Below the pieces are notes generated by a model that ran no database searches, had not been told where the DNA came from, and saw only the letters and a program-made list of their open reading frames with translations. A stretch of 51,747 nt of DNA, taken from Faecalicatena contorta. Its GTDB lineage: Bacteria; Bacillota; Clostridia; Lachnospirales; Lachnospiraceae. Location: positions 1 through 51,747 of the forward strand of contig NZ_JAFBIX010000023.1 of assembly GCF_021531895.1 (NCBI RefSeq). Direction: 5' to 3'. Positions 8,686-17,682 of the stretch are shown one piece after another (the first letter of the stretch is position 1; every line of letters starts with the position of its first letter). A program made the translations under genes and the position numbers.

Positions 8686-9489
8686 TTATGATAGTTTTTC
8701 AATCTTAACTCTTTGGATTGTATTATTATCTACGAGAAGAATTGTAAATCGATAACCTTCATAATCAATCACACATTGTTCGTCCTCTGCTGGAATTCTT
8801 TCAAGCTGATCGATCAGAAATCCGTTTAAGGTCTCATAATCTTCTTTTTCAAACACAATCGGGAGCATATCTTCCAGATCTTCTAACTCTGTCAAACCAT
8901 TTGCCATATAACTTCCGTCTGACTGTTTTGTGATCATTTCTTCCTCTTCATCATGTTCATCCAGAATATTTCCCACAATTTCTTCAAGAATATCTTCCAT
9001 GGTAACAAGTCCAGAGGTTTGTCCATACTCATCCAGAACAATAACTACGTGATTCTTTTCTGCCTGCATTTCCTTAAATAATGTGTCAATGCTTTTTGTC
9101 TCCGGAATAAATGTAACTGGTCTTATGTATTCTTTCAGCTCCTTTATAGGCGTCCCTCTCAATTCCTTTCTAAGATAACATGTCATTGCTTCTCTCAAAT
9201 GAATGATTCCGATAATCTCATCAATGTCTTCCCGAAAAATTGGAAACCTAGAATAATTTTCATCCAGCATAAATTTCAGTGCCTCTTCTAAACATTCGTC
9301 GCCATCAATTGCAACAATATTTTTTCGATGGGTCATGATATCTTTTGCATCTTTATCCATATAGCGGAAAATATTACGAATCAGACCTGCGGCCTCACGC
9401 TGCATTCCTTCGTCCATTTCATCTTCCAACTGGAATATCTGTCTCATTCTTTGGAATAAACTACCTTGTTCCATATCTCTTTGTTTCAT
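8686..9489 (-). CDS. CorC/HlyC-type CBS-pair protein
   Basis: The 267-aa protein carries a CBS pair (about residues 50-175, motif MTHRKNIVAIDGDECLEEAL at its start) and a C-terminal CorC_HlyC transporter-associated domain (about 185-265). It lacks the DUF21 membrane domain seen in larger relatives, so it resembles soluble E. coli CorC. Such proteins are linked to Mg/Co efflux or membrane-associated regulation. The start is uncertain: AAGGAG lies only one base before ATG 9489, and a second in-frame ATG is at 9474. It begins 9 bp after ndoA and probably shares its mRNA. Confidence 0.88.
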   Translation of the reverse strand: MKQRDMEQGSLFQRMRQIFQLEDEMDEGMQREAAGLIRNIFRYMDKDAKDIMTHRKNIVAIDGDECLEEALKFMLDENYSRFPIFREDIDEIIGIIHLREAMTCYLRKELRGTPIKELKEYIRPVTFIPETKSIDTLFKEMQAEKNHVVIVLDEYGQTSGLVTMEDILEEIVGNILDEHDEEEEMITKQSDGSYMANGLTELEDLEDMLPIVFEKEDYETLNGFLIDQLERIPAEDEQCVIDYEGYRFTILLVDNNTIQRVKIEKLS

Positions 9490-9498
9490 ACTCCTTTG

Positions 9499-9846
9499 CT
9501 ATGTATGAAGCTCAAAACTTACCTTTAAAGCCTCATCTACTTTGTTCATTATCTCTTTATCTAAATGGCATACCATATCCTTAAGGCGCTGCTTATCAAT
9601 TGTTCTGATCTGTTCCAACAAAATGACAGAATTCTTTACAATTTGATATTTACTTGCATCAATCTCCACGTGGGTCGGTAATTTTGCCTTATTCATTCGT
9701 GAAGTTATGGCTGCACAGATGACAGTCGGACTATGTCGGTTTCCTACATCATTCTGTATAATCAGAACTGGACGAATCCCTCCCTGCTCAGAACCTACGA
9801 CCGGGCTTAAATCTGCATAAAATATATCTCCACGTCTTACCTGCAC
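9499..9846 (-). CDS. ndoA: EndoA/MazF-family mRNA interferase without adjacent antitoxin
   Basis: The protein closely matches Bacillus EndoA, a sequence-specific RNase that cleaves single-stranded mRNA. It shares [20 protein letters not shown], then RPVLIIQND and KLPTHVEID, and the [13 protein letters not shown] block. I choose GTG 9846 (115 aa). GGAG lies 10 bases upstream and the N-terminus then aligns with Bacillus EndoA; a GTG at 9855 is the alternative but sits one base from that GGAG. In Bacillus the antitoxin ndoAI lies between alr and ndoA. Here only 80 bp separate the two and no antitoxin frame fits. Confidence 0.95.
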   Translation of the reverse strand: MQVRRGDIFYADLSPVVGSEQGGIRPVLIIQNDVGNRHSPTVICAAITSRMNKAKLPTHVEIDASKYQIVKNSVILLEQIRTIDKQRLKDMVCHLDKEIMNKVDEALKVSFELHT

Positions 9847-9926
9847 TCTATTCACACTCCGATTTTCTTAAGATAAAATTAGTATTTCCATCTTTTTCGG
9901 ATGTATTCTATAGAGTTTAATTTCAT

Positions 9927-11096
9927 TTATTCTGCAAAATAATCTACTTGTTCTACAACTTTACCATGACGAATGTATTCTCTTGGGATACGTTTGCCCA
10001 GATCACATACAAATTCATAGTTAAATCTGCCAGACAAGTCACTTAATACTTCTACCGGGAGTTTTTCTGATCCATCTTCACCGATCAGTGTTACCTTATC
10101 CCCGAATTGAACATTTGAAATCTCTGTCACATCAACCATAAACTGATCCATGCAGACACGCCCCAGAATTGGTGCTTTTTTCCCTTTGATGAGAACATAC
10201 CCCTTGTTAGATAAGCTTCTGGGATATCCGTCCCCATATCCTACCGGGATAGTTGCAACTCTGGTACGCTTATCCGTAACAAAAGTTCCACCATAGCTGA
10301 TTGGCGTCCCAGTCTTGACCCATTTGACATGTGCTACATGGCTGATCAATTTCATCGCAGGCTTCAATGGAACATTTCCTTTAACAACTTCTTCAGACGG
10401 ATACATTCCATAAGTTGAAATTCCTGCTCTTACCAGATCCATATTCGCTTCTTTCATATCAATAATACCTGCGCTATTGGAGCAATGATAATAAGTAAAT
10501 GTAACCGCCTCTTCTGCCAGTGCATCCTTCATCCAGCAATACTCTTCCATCTGTTTTCTGGTAAATGACTTATCCGTCTCATCTGCTTTTGCAAAATGTG
10601 TAAACATTCCTTCCATAACAAGATTGGGCAGCTTGCCAATGTTAAAAATATGCTCTACACTTTCTTGACAAACTGGAAAACCAAGTCGGGACATTCCTGT
10701 GTCCAGCTTGATATGAATATAAGCATTTTTGCCCATACCCACTGCAAGATCTGATACTTCTCTTGCCATCTCCTCTGTATACACAGTCATACGAATTTCA
10801 TGCTCAATCATTGCTTTTCTTTGATCCTGAAAGATACATCCCAGTACAAGAATTGGCTTTGTGATACCTCCATGACGAAGGATAACCGCTTCATCAAGCG
10901 TTGCAACTGCATACCCCCAGATATAATCTTTCGTACTGAGAAGCTTTGCAATCTGAACCGCTCCATGCCCATATCCGTCCGTTTTAATAACTGCCAGCAT
11001 CTTAACACCATCTTGTATATTTGCCTTCATCATCTCAATATTATATTCTATTGCATCAAGATCAATCCTTGCACAGACTCTCGTATAATTCTTCAC
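9927..11096 (-). CDS. alr: alanine racemase
   Basis: Alr is a PLP enzyme that makes D-alanine for peptidoglycan. The 389-aa protein has the PLP lysine in AVIKTDGYGHGA near residue 38 and the second catalytic base, Tyr, in TPISYGGTF. YGDGYPR is also conserved. The start is GTG 11096 with AGGAGGAG seven bases upstream. The first 35 bases overlap the end of nnr, which implies coupled translation. The downstream gene is ndoA. Confidence 0.97.
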   Translation of the reverse strand: MKNYTRVCARIDLDAIEYNIEMMKANIQDGVKMLAVIKTDGYGHGAVQIAKLLSTKDYIWGYAVATLDEAVILRHGGITKPILVLGCIFQDQRKAMIEHEIRMTVYTEEMAREVSDLAVGMGKNAYIHIKLDTGMSRLGFPVCQESVEHIFNIGKLPNLVMEGMFTHFAKADETDKSFTRKQMEEYCWMKDALAEEAVTFTYYHCSNSAGIIDMKEANMDLVRAGISTYGMYPSEEVVKGNVPLKPAMKLISHVAHVKWVKTGTPISYGGTFVTDKRTRVATIPVGYGDGYPRSLSNKGYVLIKGKKAPILGRVCMDQFMVDVTEISNVQFGDKVTLIGEDGSEKLPVEVLSDLSGRFNYEFVCDLGKRIPREYIRHGKVVEQVDYFAE

Positions 11097-12597
11097 TTTT
11101 TATCTCCTCCTGCTCTTTAAATGCATTGGATAAATACTCCGTCAAATCTCTTGCCAAAACACTATAACTTCCCTTATTGATACGAGCATAATCACCTGCT
11201 CTTCCATGAAGGTATACTCCCAGAATAGAAGCTTCCCTACAACTAAGCCCTTGCGCCAAAAGCGCAGCTATTAATCCCGCCAGTACATCTCCAGAACCAG
11301 CTTTTGCCATTGCCGAATTACCTGACATATTTACATAGTCCCCTCCAGGAACTGATGCAACAATAGTTCTGGCATCCTTCAGCACACAAGTCCATTGACT
11401 TCTTTGAACAAATGAATCCAGTATATCCATCCTATGTTGTTTTAATTCCCCTACACTTATATGTAACAGCCGTGACATCTCTTTCATATGGGGTGTTATC
11501 ACAAAATCTGTATGATGAGTCTTTTGAAGATAAGCGTTATGCTCAGCAATCAGGTTCAAACCATCTGCATCAATCAGACAAGGTACTTTCACATGCTCAA
11601 GAGTTGCCTTCAATATTCTCCTGGAGCGCTCACTGATTCCAATTCCAGATCCAATACAAACTGCATCTGCCCATGTTAAAAGATTTAACAACTCATTCTT
11701 ATCAAAAATGTCATAAGTTGTAATAATTGCTTCCGGAAGGAGCTGTTGTAAAATAATTCTATTTTCTTCCGGTGTATAGATCTGTACCAGTCCTGCTCCA
11801 GACATATATGCCGCTTTTGCATTCAGATAAGCCGCTCCAGACATACCCTTACTTCCTGCAATTACAAGTAATTTCCCATAGGTCCCTTTATTAGAATTTT
11901 CTTTTCTGGCTGGCAGAAATTTACAATATTCCTTCTTCTCATAAGTATATGCCGTTTTTTCGGTAGCAATTATTTTTTCCGTATGGATTCCGATATCAGC
12001 TACAATCACTTTACCAGAATATTCCTTTCCGGGATAGATTGCAAGTCCCAGCTTTTCTATTTGAAAAGTCACCGTAATATCTGCACGGAAAGCAATTCCA
12101 AGGACACTTCCATGATTCGCAGATATTCCAGACGGCATATCTACAGCGAATTTTACAGCCTTTGCTTCATTCATCTTCTGTATAATCTGAAAATATTTTC
12201 CTATAATCTCACGGCTAAGTCCAACACCGAACATTGCATCTATTATGATACTATATTCATCTTCTTTGTACTCTTTGAATATCTCAACACCTGTCTCCCT
12301 TAATTTTCGCATCTGCTGCTTTGTTTCATCCGTACGATGAGACTCATTTCCTACAAAACATACTGTCACAGAATATCCTTTTTCCTTCAAAAGTCTCGCT
12401 ATCGCAAATCCATCACCACCATTATTTCCTGAACCACATACGATACACGCTTTGGACAGATCAAGTTTTTCCGCCTCCATAGTCTCTACACATCTCTTTG
12501 CAGCACGCTCCATTAACTCCATAGACGAAATTCCCAGTTCCTGTATTGTATATTGATCCGCCTTTTTCATTTGATTTCCATTAAGCAGATATCGCAT
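11062..12597 (-). CDS. nnr: bifunctional NAD(P)H-hydrate epimerase / ADP-dependent dehydratase
   Basis: This fused repair enzyme reverses damage to NAD(P)H. The N-terminal YjeF_N epimerase (about 1-210, motif CGSGNNGGDGFAIARLL) interconverts NADHX epimers. The C-terminal ribokinase-like dehydratase (about 225-495, motif AGSGDVLAGLI) restores NAD(P)H. I start at ATG 12597 (511 aa) with GGAAGGTGAG just upstream, since the frame's earlier ATG (12618) lies before that site. It overlaps alr by 35 bp. An acpS gene, common here in Bacillus, is absent. Confidence 0.95.
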   Translation of the reverse strand: MRYLLNGNQMKKADQYTIQELGISSMELMERAAKRCVETMEAEKLDLSKACIVCGSGNNGGDGFAIARLLKEKGYSVTVCFVGNESHRTDETKQQMRKLRETGVEIFKEYKEDEYSIIIDAMFGVGLSREIIGKYFQIIQKMNEAKAVKFAVDMPSGISANHGSVLGIAFRADITVTFQIEKLGLAIYPGKEYSGKVIVADIGIHTEKIIATEKTAYTYEKKEYCKFLPARKENSNKGTYGKLLVIAGSKGMSGAAYLNAKAAYMSGAGLVQIYTPEENRIILQQLLPEAIITTYDIFDKNELLNLLTWADAVCIGSGIGISERSRRILKATLEHVKVPCLIDADGLNLIAEHNAYLQKTHHTDFVITPHMKEMSRLLHISVGELKQHRMDILDSFVQRSQWTCVLKDARTIVASVPGGDYVNMSGNSAMAKAGSGDVLAGLIAALLAQGLSCREASILGVYLHGRAGDYARINKGSYSVLARDLTEYLSNAFKEQEEIKSEELYESLCKD

Positions 12598-12628
12598 AAT
12601 CTCACCTTCCAAGTTCATTTTACAATAT

Positions 12629-12683
12629 AAAAGGACGTGTAAAAACCAGCCCGTCTGCGCATGCCAGTCATTACACGTCTTTG
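12629..12683 (-). terminator. terminator of rex
   Basis: On minus, a 9-bp stem (GACGTGTAA at 12634-12642 paired with TTACACGTC at 12671-12679) with a 28-base loop is followed by CCTTTTAT. It lies directly after the rex stop and before nnr. Confidence 0.65.
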
Positions 12684-12687
12684 CTTT

Positions 12688-13332
12688 TTATTTCTTATGT
12701 TCTTCGTTATATCGGCTAATATTGTATGATAACTGCATTAAGCTTTCAGACAAGTGTACATTTTCAACAATTATATGATCCGGCAGATTCAAATCTGTAT
12801 GGGCAAAATTCCAAATTGCACGAACACCATTGTCTACCAGCATATTAGCCACTTCAATTGCCTTGTCCTTTGGAATAGTTAAAACTGCAATCTCAACATC
12901 ATTCTGTTGGACAAATGACTTTAACTCATCCATCATACGAATCGGCACGCCTCTGATTGAAACACCTACCAATCTTGGGTTGACATCAAAAATTCCTTTT
13001 AATACAAATCCTCTCTTCTCAAAAGCTGCATAATTAGCAAGAGCCTGCCCCAAATTACCAGCTCCTATAATAATCATATTATGAGCCTCTTCCAAGCCAA
13101 GAATCTTACCAATCTCTGTATACAAATATTTAACGTTATAACCATAACCCTGCTGACCGAACCCACCAAAATTGTTAAGATCCTGACGAATCTGAGATGC
13201 AGTCACTTTCATACGCTTACTCAAATCGTTAGACGAGATACGCTCCACTCCATTTTCAAGTAGCTCTCCTAAGTATCGATAGTATCGTGGCAATCTACGG
13301 ATGACCGCCTGGGAAATCTCTCTCTCTTCCAA
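12688..13332 (-). CDS. rex: redox-sensing transcriptional repressor Rex
   Basis: Rex senses the NADH/NAD ratio and represses fermentation and respiration genes. The N-terminal winged helix (about 1-75) contains RLPRYYRYL and ASQIRQDLNNFGGFGQQGYG. The Rossmann domain has the NAD loop GAGNLGQALANY. I start at TTG 13332 (214 aa). GGAAGGTGAG lies just upstream, and the promoter at 13364-13392 predicts an mRNA start only about 4 bases before ATG 13353, leaving that ATG no ribosome site. ATG 13353 is the alternative (221 aa). The gene is monocistronic by its own terminator. Confidence 0.95.
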   Translation of the reverse strand: MEEREISQAVIRRLPRYYRYLGELLENGVERISSNDLSKRMKVTASQIRQDLNNFGGFGQQGYGYNVKYLYTEIGKILGLEEAHNMIIIGAGNLGQALANYAAFEKRGFVLKGIFDVNPRLVGVSIRGVPIRMMDELKSFVQQNDVEIAVLTIPKDKAIEVANMLVDNGVRAIWNFAHTDLNLPDHIIVENVHLSESLMQLSYNISRYNEEHKK

Positions 13333-13363
13333 TAGTCTCACCTTCCATTTCATTCTAAGAAAT

Positions 13364-13392
13364 ATTATATAGAATTGTGTGAACAAAGTCAA
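13364..13392 (-). promoter_or_regulatory. rex promoter
   Basis: On the minus strand TTGACT (13387-13392), a 17-base spacer and TATAAT (13364-13369) form a strong sigma-A promoter. The spacer holds a TTGT-4-ACAA inverted repeat and a TTCACA half-site, which faintly recalls a Rex operator but lacks the full consensus. Autoregulation is therefore only possible. Confidence 0.75.
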
Positions 13393-13400
13393 ACTTTTAG

Positions 13401-13428
13401 TTGTATTTTGTCCTATTTTCGCTATAAT
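13401..13428 (+). promoter_or_regulatory. promoter of the ABC-F gene
   Basis: TTGTAT (13401-13406), a 16-base spacer and TATAAT (13423-13428) point toward the ABC-F gene. The leader would be about 28 bases. Confidence 0.65.
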
Positions 13429-13462
13429 GAAAACGAGTGAAAAAGGAGGATATGAAAATAAT

Positions 13463-15418
13463 ATGATATTAGCATGTCACGGAATCAGTAAATCTTTCGG
13501 CGAAAAAGTGATTATCGCTGACGGTTCTTTTCATATAGAAGATCACGAAAAAGCAGCTCTTGTTGGTCCCAATGGAGCGGGAAAATCAACGCTTTTTAAA
13601 ATGATTGTAGGTGAGCTTCCTTCTGACCGCGGAGAAGTAATTTTAACCAAAGGCAAAACCTTGGGATATCTTGCACAGCATCAGGCTATGCAAAGTGGAA
13701 GCACTATCTATGAAGAAGTGAAACTTGCCAAATCTGATATCATCGAAATGGAAACACAGATCCGTTCCATCGAATTAGAATTAAAACATTTAGAAGGTGA
13801 TGCATTGACATCACGCCTTGAAACATATAATCGTCTGACAGCTTCTTTTGAACGCCAGAATGGTTATGCATATGAAAGTGAGATTAACGGGGTATTAAAA
13901 GGTCTTGGTTTTACAGAAAATGATTTTTCTAAACCCGTAGATACCCTTTCTGGGGGTCAGAAAACCCGCGTCTCTCTTGGTAAATTATTGCTCACCAAGC
14001 CAGATATCTTGCTTTTGGACGAGCCTACTAACCACTTGGATCTAAACTCTATAGCTTGGTTAGAAACTTATCTTCTGAATTATCCAGGAGCCGTTCTGAT
14101 CGTATCTCATGACCGTTACTTTTTGAACAAAGTAGTGACTAAGGTCTTAGAAATCGAATCTGGAAAATTGATGACCTATAATGGAAATTACAGTGATTAT
14201 GCTGCCAAAAAGCAGCAGCTTCGTGATGCTCAGATAAAAGAATATTTAAATCAGCAGCAAGAAATAAAGCATCAGGAAGCCGTAATTGAAAAGCTTCGTT
14301 CTTTTAATCGTGAGAAATCTATTAAGCGTGCAGAAAGCCGTGAAAAGATGTTGGAAAAGATCCGTCCTGTAGAGAAACCCTTGGAAGCAAATAATGAGAT
14401 TCACTTAACATTAGAGCCTTCTTGTGTCAGCGGTAACGATGTTCTGTCTGTTGAACATCTAAGTAAATCATTTCCAAATCAAGTTCTGTTTCAAGATATA
14501 AGTTTTGACATTAAACGCGGGGAACATGTTGCAATCATCGGTGACAATGGAACGGGGAAAACAACACTTTTAAAAATCTTAAATCAGGTAATATCAGCAG
14601 ATTCCGGTACATTTACATTGGGAACTAATGTAGCGATCGGATACTATGATCAGGAACACCATGTACTACATATGGAAAAAACCATTTTTGACGAAATTTC
14701 AGATGATTACCCGGATTTGACTAACACGAAGATCAGAAATATGCTGGCCGCTTTTTTATTTACTGGGGATGATGTGTTTAAACGGATCGGTGACCTAAGC
14801 GGTGGAGAACGTGGCAGAGTATCTTTAGCGAAGCTGATGCTTTCGAAAGCTAATTTTCTGATTCTTGACGAACCAACAAACCACTTGGATATTCCATCAA
14901 AAGAAATTCTGGAAAAAGCATTGAACAACTATACCGGAACTATCTTATATGTTTCACACGATCGTTATTTTATCAATCAGACAGCAACAAGGATCCTTGA
15001 TCTGGTGAATCAGACTTTTGTAAATTATATAGGGAATTATGACTATTATCTTGAAAAAAAAGACGAGCTAACAACCATTTATGCTGGTGCCCCGTCTTCT
15101 GTTTATATTCCAGGAACTGCAAATTCTGCTATATCTTCTGGCAAAGACTCTGTTGCAGCAAATGTGTCAGATTCTAAGCTCGACTGGAAGGAACAAAAAG
15201 AAGCACAGGCTCGCGAGCGAAAACGAAAAAACGAACTGAAGAAAACCGAAGAACGCATCACTACTCTTGAAGAGCGGGATGCTAAGATTGACGAAATGAT
15301 GTTGCAGGAAGATATTTTTACAAGTTCCATTAAATGTCAGGAATTAGCCAATGAAAAGGCAGCTATTGCGGAAGAACTTGAAGAGCTGTATATAAAATGG
15401 GAAGAGCTGGCTGAATAG
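13463..15418 (+). CDS. ABC-F family ATPase (YdiF-like)
   Basis: This soluble protein has two ABC cassettes and acts on ribosomes; the family includes translation factors and antibiotic-protection proteins. Cassette 1 has GPNGAGKST, LSGGQKTRVS and LLLDEPTNHLD. The inter-domain linker is rich in Gln/Lys/Glu. Cassette 2 has GDNGTGKTT, LSGGERGRVS and ILDEPTNHLD, and a charged coiled coil closes the protein. No membrane segment is present. I start at ATG 13463 (651 aa), where the family motif MILACHGISKSF begins. AGGAGG is 13 bases upstream, farther than usual, and a 4-codon frame intervenes. Housekeeping YdiF-type is likelier than a resistance determinant. Confidence 0.93.
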   Translation: MILACHGISKSFGEKVIIADGSFHIEDHEKAALVGPNGAGKSTLFKMIVGELPSDRGEVILTKGKTLGYLAQHQAMQSGSTIYEEVKLAKSDIIEMETQIRSIELELKHLEGDALTSRLETYNRLTASFERQNGYAYESEINGVLKGLGFTENDFSKPVDTLSGGQKTRVSLGKLLLTKPDILLLDEPTNHLDLNSIAWLETYLLNYPGAVLIVSHDRYFLNKVVTKVLEIESGKLMTYNGNYSDYAAKKQQLRDAQIKEYLNQQQEIKHQEAVIEKLRSFNREKSIKRAESREKMLEKIRPVEKPLEANNEIHLTLEPSCVSGNDVLSVEHLSKSFPNQVLFQDISFDIKRGEHVAIIGDNGTGKTTLLKILNQVISADSGTFTLGTNVAIGYYDQEHHVLHMEKTIFDEISDDYPDLTNTKIRNMLAAFLFTGDDVFKRIGDLSGGERGRVSLAKLMLSKANFLILDEPTNHLDIPSKEILEKALNNYTGTILYVSHDRYFINQTATRILDLVNQTFVNYIGNYDYYLEKKDELTTIYAGAPSSVYIPGTANSAISSGKDSVAANVSDSKLDWKEQKEAQARERKRKNELKKTEERITTLEERDAKIDEMMLQEDIFTSSIKCQELANEKAAIAEELEELYIKWEELAE

Positions 15419-15430
15419 CTACAGCTCTTC
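15401..15430. terminator. bidirectional hairpin at a zero-gap convergent junction
   Basis: GAAGAGCTG (15401-15409) pairs with CAGCTCTTC (15422-15430) over a 12-base loop holding both stop codons. CTTTTTC follows on plus and CCATTTTAT on minus, so it may end transcripts from both sides. Both arms are coding sequence. Confidence 0.6.
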
Positions 15431-16141
15431 CTTTTTCAGTAATTTCCATGGACGTTCTTTTCCAAGCCATCCCATTTCTTTCCAATAATTATCATCCACC
15501 GGACTCATTCCTTTTTTATGAAAGCTTCTCATAATATAGAACAGAGCACGAGTCTTGATTCCTGGATTCACTCCATCTGGATCTTTGGAAATCTTTAATA
15601 CAAGCTTACTCAAATCTCTGTCAATCCGCTCTTTCTTATCTGCACTGACACCATCCCAACCAAGCGATGCCACCGACATTCCGTAGGTATACACTCTAGC
15701 GGCACCCCAGAACTGGAGACTAATCTTCATATCCTTAAGCGTAGATCTCACGCCGCCTCCCGCGGCAGTTGCAATACACACTGCCTGTTTTCGAAACATA
15801 GAAGCTCCCGGTCTGTGAACCATAAAACGATATCCATAATGATCCAACATAGATTTCATCGCTCCCGTTACATGCATGACATGAACCGGTGAAGTCAGAA
15901 TCAACAGGTCAGCTTTATCAATCAAGCCAGTCAACCGCTTCATGTACATTAGATAATCAAAACATTTTGTCTCATCTTCCATAATACATCTTCCACAGCC
16001 TCTGCAAAACTCAGGCATATCCTTCGGTAGAAATAGTTCAATTACCTGATCCTCCTTTGTAGCAATCTTATCAATCAACATTTTTCCCACATGATAAGTA
16101 GAACCCTTTCGCATAGTTCCATTAATCATCAATATATTCAT
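15419..16141 (-). CDS. flavodoxin-fold NAD(P)H-dependent reductase with a Cys cluster
   Basis: The 240-aa protein has the FMN-reductase fold: phosphate loop NGTMRKGSTY at the N-terminus and TSPVHVMHVTG later. Residues about 46-60 hold C-x2-C-x2-C-x7-C (CRGCGRC then KC). This compact cysteine motif binds a 4Fe-4S cluster in iron-sulfur flavoproteins. Electron transfer through FMN and a cluster is likely; the substrate is unknown. The stop codon abuts that of the convergent ABC-F gene with no base between. The small Cys-rich gene at 16169-16345 is 27 bp upstream and probably cotranscribed. Confidence 0.85.
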   Translation of the reverse strand: MNILMINGTMRKGSTYHVGKMLIDKIATKEDQVIELFLPKDMPEFCRGCGRCIMEDETKCFDYLMYMKRLTGLIDKADLLILTSPVHVMHVTGAMKSMLDHYGYRFMVHRPGASMFRKQAVCIATAAGGGVRSTLKDMKISLQFWGAARVYTYGMSVASLGWDGVSADKKERIDRDLSKLVLKISKDPDGVNPGIKTRALFYIMRSFHKKGMSPVDDNYWKEMGWLGKERPWKLLKKEEL

Positions 16142-16168
16142 CTTCTATACTTCCCCCATTCATATAAT

Positions 16169-16345
16169 CTACATCTGATGTCTAACAATCGTATATTCAT
16201 CGCCATAACTATAATATGGGCAATCGTAATATGTATTGGTCACAAATCGATACAATTCATCCTCATCTAATGCCATCTGACAAGTGAAACATTCATAGTC
16301 CTCATCATATTCATAATGAGCACATGATTCACAATTACTCTTCAC
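16169..16345 (-). CDS. small Cys-rich protein (DUF6472-like)
   Basis: With GTG 16345 as start this is 58 aa: CESCAHYEYDEDYECFTCQ, then DEDELYRF, then CPYYSYGDEY. Five cysteines and many acidic and Tyr residues suggest a small metal-binding protein of a family common in Lachnospiraceae. GGAAGGAG lies 9 bases before the GTG. A TATACT -10 element at 16371-16376 would start the mRNA downstream of the frame's ATG (16399), which rules that ATG out. The next gene is the flavoprotein with its own Cys cluster. Function unknown. Confidence 0.75.
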   Translation of the reverse strand: MKSNCESCAHYEYDEDYECFTCQMALDEDELYRFVTNTYYDCPYYSYGDEYTIVRHQM

Positions 16346-16408
16346 GATACACAACTCCTTCCTGGGAACAAGTATAACATATTTTTCATTTGGGTACACC
16401 CTAAATGT

Positions 16409-16453
16409 AAAAAGGGGACGTAGTAAAAGTTAATTTTACTACGTCCCCTTTTT
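16409..16453. terminator. bidirectional terminator downstream of icd
   Basis: A perfect 20-bp stem (16409-16428 with 16434-16453) encloses the 5-base loop GTTAA. The arm ends are A5 and T5, so it can stop icd transcripts on minus and anything on plus. It lies 11 bp after the icd stop. Confidence 0.92.
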
Positions 16454-16464
16454 ACTATTAATTA

Positions 16465-17661
16465 CTACAATTTCTCAGCAATTGCTTTTATAAACTCTTC
16501 ACTATTCAACACAGTTGGATTCTCTAAAGTTGTAATTAAAGCAAGATCTTTGGTCATTTTTCCTTCTTCAATTGTGTCGATCGTTGCTTTTTCAAGCTTA
16601 TCTGCAAAATCCATCAATTCCTGATTGCTGTCTAATTCACCACGTTTTCTCAACGCTCCGGTCCATGCAAATATAGTGGCAACTGAATTGGTTGATGTTT
16701 CTTCTCCTTTTAAGTGTTTATAATAATGACGCTGTACTGTTCCATGTGCAGCTTCATATTCATAATAACCTTCTGGAGATACCAGTACAGAGGTCATCAT
16801 AGCCAATGAACCGAATGCGGAAGAAACCATATCACTCATTACATCTCCGTCATAGTTCTTACATGCCCAGATATATCCGCCTTCTGATTTCATAACGCGG
16901 GCAACTGCATCATCAATCAACGTATAGAAATATACGATACCAGCGTTTTCAAATTTTTCTGCATATTCTGCATCATAGATTTCCTGGAAAATATCTTTGA
17001 ATGTATGATCATATTTTTTAGAAATCGTATCTTTCGTCGCAAACCACAGATCCTGCTTGGTATCCAAAGCATAATTGAAGCAGCTTCTTGCAAAACTTTC
17101 AATGGATCCGCACAGATTGTGCATTCCCTGTGCAACACCTGGTCCTGCATAATTATGTACCAGTTCTCTCGTTTCTGTTCCATCTTCGGCAGTATAAACC
17201 AGTTCTACTTTTCCAGGTCCCGGAATCTTCATCTCCGTATTCTTATAAACGTCACCATAAGCATGTCTCGCTATTGTAATTGGTTTCTTCCAATTCTTCA
17301 CACAAGGTTCTATTCCCTTTACCACAATTGGAGCGCGAAATACTGTTCCGTCAAGAATAGCACGGATTGTTCCATTCGGACTCTTCCACATTTCTTTTAG
17401 ATTATATTCTGTCATACGTGCGGCATTTGGTGTGATTGTTGCACATTTCACTGCTACTTTATATTTTTTAGTAGCATTTGCAGAATCGATGGTTACTTGG
17501 TCATTGGTCTCATTTCTGTGTTCCAGTCCAAGATCATAATACTCCGTGTTCAGTTCAATAAATGGTTCCAGAAGATTCTCTTTGATCATCTTCCACAAGA
17601 TTCTTGTCATCTCATCTCCATCCATCTCTACAATTGGTGTTGTCATCTTAATCTTTGCCAT
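16465..17661 (-). CDS. icd: NADP-dependent isocitrate dehydrogenase
   Basis: The enzyme oxidatively decarboxylates isocitrate to 2-oxoglutarate. The 398-aa protein is of the eukaryote-like homodimeric type. Seen motifs are [13 protein letters not shown] at the start, [15 protein letters not shown] near the C-terminus and the metal site region [23 protein letters not shown] lies before the ATG. It is the last gene of the probable operon Re-citrate synthase-gntR-icd, 21 bp after the regulator, so its likely role is making glutamate precursor. Confidence 0.96.
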   Translation of the reverse strand: MAKIKMTTPIVEMDGDEMTRILWKMIKENLLEPFIELNTEYYDLGLEHRNETNDQVTIDSANATKKYKVAVKCATITPNAARMTEYNLKEMWKSPNGTIRAILDGTVFRAPIVVKGIEPCVKNWKKPITIARHAYGDVYKNTEMKIPGPGKVELVYTAEDGTETRELVHNYAGPGVAQGMHNLCGSIESFARSCFNYALDTKQDLWFATKDTISKKYDHTFKDIFQEIYDAEYAEKFENAGIVYFYTLIDDAVARVMKSEGGYIWACKNYDGDVMSDMVSSAFGSLAMMTSVLVSPEGYYEYEAAHGTVQRHYYKHLKGEETSTNSVATIFAWTGALRKRGELDSNQELMDFADKLEKATIDTIEEGKMTKDLALITTLENPTVLNSEEFIKAIAEKL

Positions 17662-17682
17662 CTTGCTTCTCTCCTTTTTGAT

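Noticed and set aside
13370-13386. Rex operator in the rex promoter
   Set aside because: TTGT-4-ACAA and TTCACA resemble parts of the site, but the full 18-base consensus is absent, so it was not listed as a feature.
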